Assembly: GCF_900104585.1 (NCBI RefSeq)
Contig: NZ_FNVX01000005.1
Span: 496,001-560,000, forward strand
Length of the DNA: 64,000 bases
Reading direction: 5' to 3'
DNA from: Bacteroides ihuae
Lineage (GTDB): Bacteria; Bacteroidota; Bacteroidia; Bacteroidales; Bacteroidaceae
The notes beneath the pieces were generated by a model. That model ran no database searches. It was not told the origin of the DNA and was given only the letters and a program-made list of their open reading frames with translations. This document shows positions 63,739-64,000 of this stretch, piece after piece. Positions within the stretch are counted from its first letter, which is position 1, and each line of letters starts with the position of its first letter. The position numbers and the translations under genes were made by a program.

Positions 63739-64000
63739 TGATAAGAAATAGAATATTATTCCTGTTTGCTATTGCTTTGTTTTTATTCACCGGCTCGGTT
63801 AGAGCTATTGAGGTAACAAAGACAACCTGTGAAATGGCTGTTAATCCGCTTTGTGTGGCTGTTAAATCACCTCGTTTTGGTTGGCAAATGCACTCTTCTC
63901 AACGAGGGAGTATGCAGAAGGCTTATGCCATTGAGGTGTACGCTGTACAGAATGGCAAACGTAGTCTTGTTTGGCAAACAGATAAAGTTAATTCTACTCA
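63739..64000 (+). CDS. Alpha-L-rhamnosidase (GH78-type), N-terminal part, cut by window edge
   Basis: An open frame starts with ATG at 63739, 16 bp after the previous stop, and runs off the right edge. The 87 visible residues contain a signal peptide (LFLFAIALFLFTGSVRA) and the N-terminal GH78 domain start: CEMAVNPLCVAVKSPRFGWQ, then QRGSMQKAYAIEVY and VWQTDKVNS. This matches the usual bacterial rhamnosidase opening (NPLG...PRLSW...QTAYQI). The catalytic domain lies outside the window. Context in a rhamnogalacturonan-type locus supports removal of L-rhamnose. Confidence 0.85.

Overview
The window looks like a chromosomal segment of a Bacteroides-type member of the Bacteroidota. The signs are moderate AT-richness, many Bacteroides-style promoters (TAnnTTTG at -7, often with TTG about 20 bp upstream), tRNAs without encoded CCA, SusC/SusD pairs, and families typical of the phylum (DUF4492, DUF5686, DUF4251, DUF3826, GGGtGRT). 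No species is claimed.

Left edge (1-1150): the 3' end of an unidentified gene, then a 13-spacer CRISPR array whose 36-bp repeat reads like a type II-C repeat on the minus strand. After it come the first copy of a dispersed palindromic repeat, a 53-codon relic of a P-type proton ATPase, and xfp (phosphoketolase). Next are a periplasmic TonB-like protein, the GGGtGRT/NifU-like pair, tRNA-Glu, a 1997-residue alpha-2-macroglobulin-like protein with an internal SusC-type plug, and tRNA-Ser.

Core metabolism and transport (14-49 kb): a YidE/AspT-type transporter, an acyl-CoA synthetase, a dicarboxylate symporter, and the oxidative pentose phosphate operon gnd-zwf-pgl. Then follow a DUF1003 protein, a six-gene TolC/MacA/MacB/FtsX plus LytS/LytTR operon, and DUF4492-cydA-cydB with a possible small RNA after it. 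A DUF5686-rarA-hydroxyacid dehydrogenase operon comes next, then a divergent WecB, a TRIC channel, DUF4251, an orphan ECF sigma factor, a carboxyltransferase lacking the biotin lysine, mtgA, an OmpA lipoprotein and a MATE pump.

Polysaccharide utilisation locus (48.2 kb to the right edge, all +): TIM-barrel protein, beta-helix lipoprotein, SusC, SusD, PL1 lyase, DUF3826, GH43-like, a two-domain GH143/GH142-like enzyme, and the start of a GH78-type rhamnosidase. The content and order recall the rhamnogalacturonan-II locus of B. thetaiotaomicron (from memory, not checked). The expected job is surface capture, lyase cleavage and periplasmic trimming of a complex pectin.

The least explained signal is a four-copy intergenic repeat near 1.2, 22.8, 39.5 and 59.1 kb. 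Each copy has one half and three full near-palindromic 14-bp cores at exact 22-bp spacing, attached to a hairpin-forming head, and the family occurs in both orientations.
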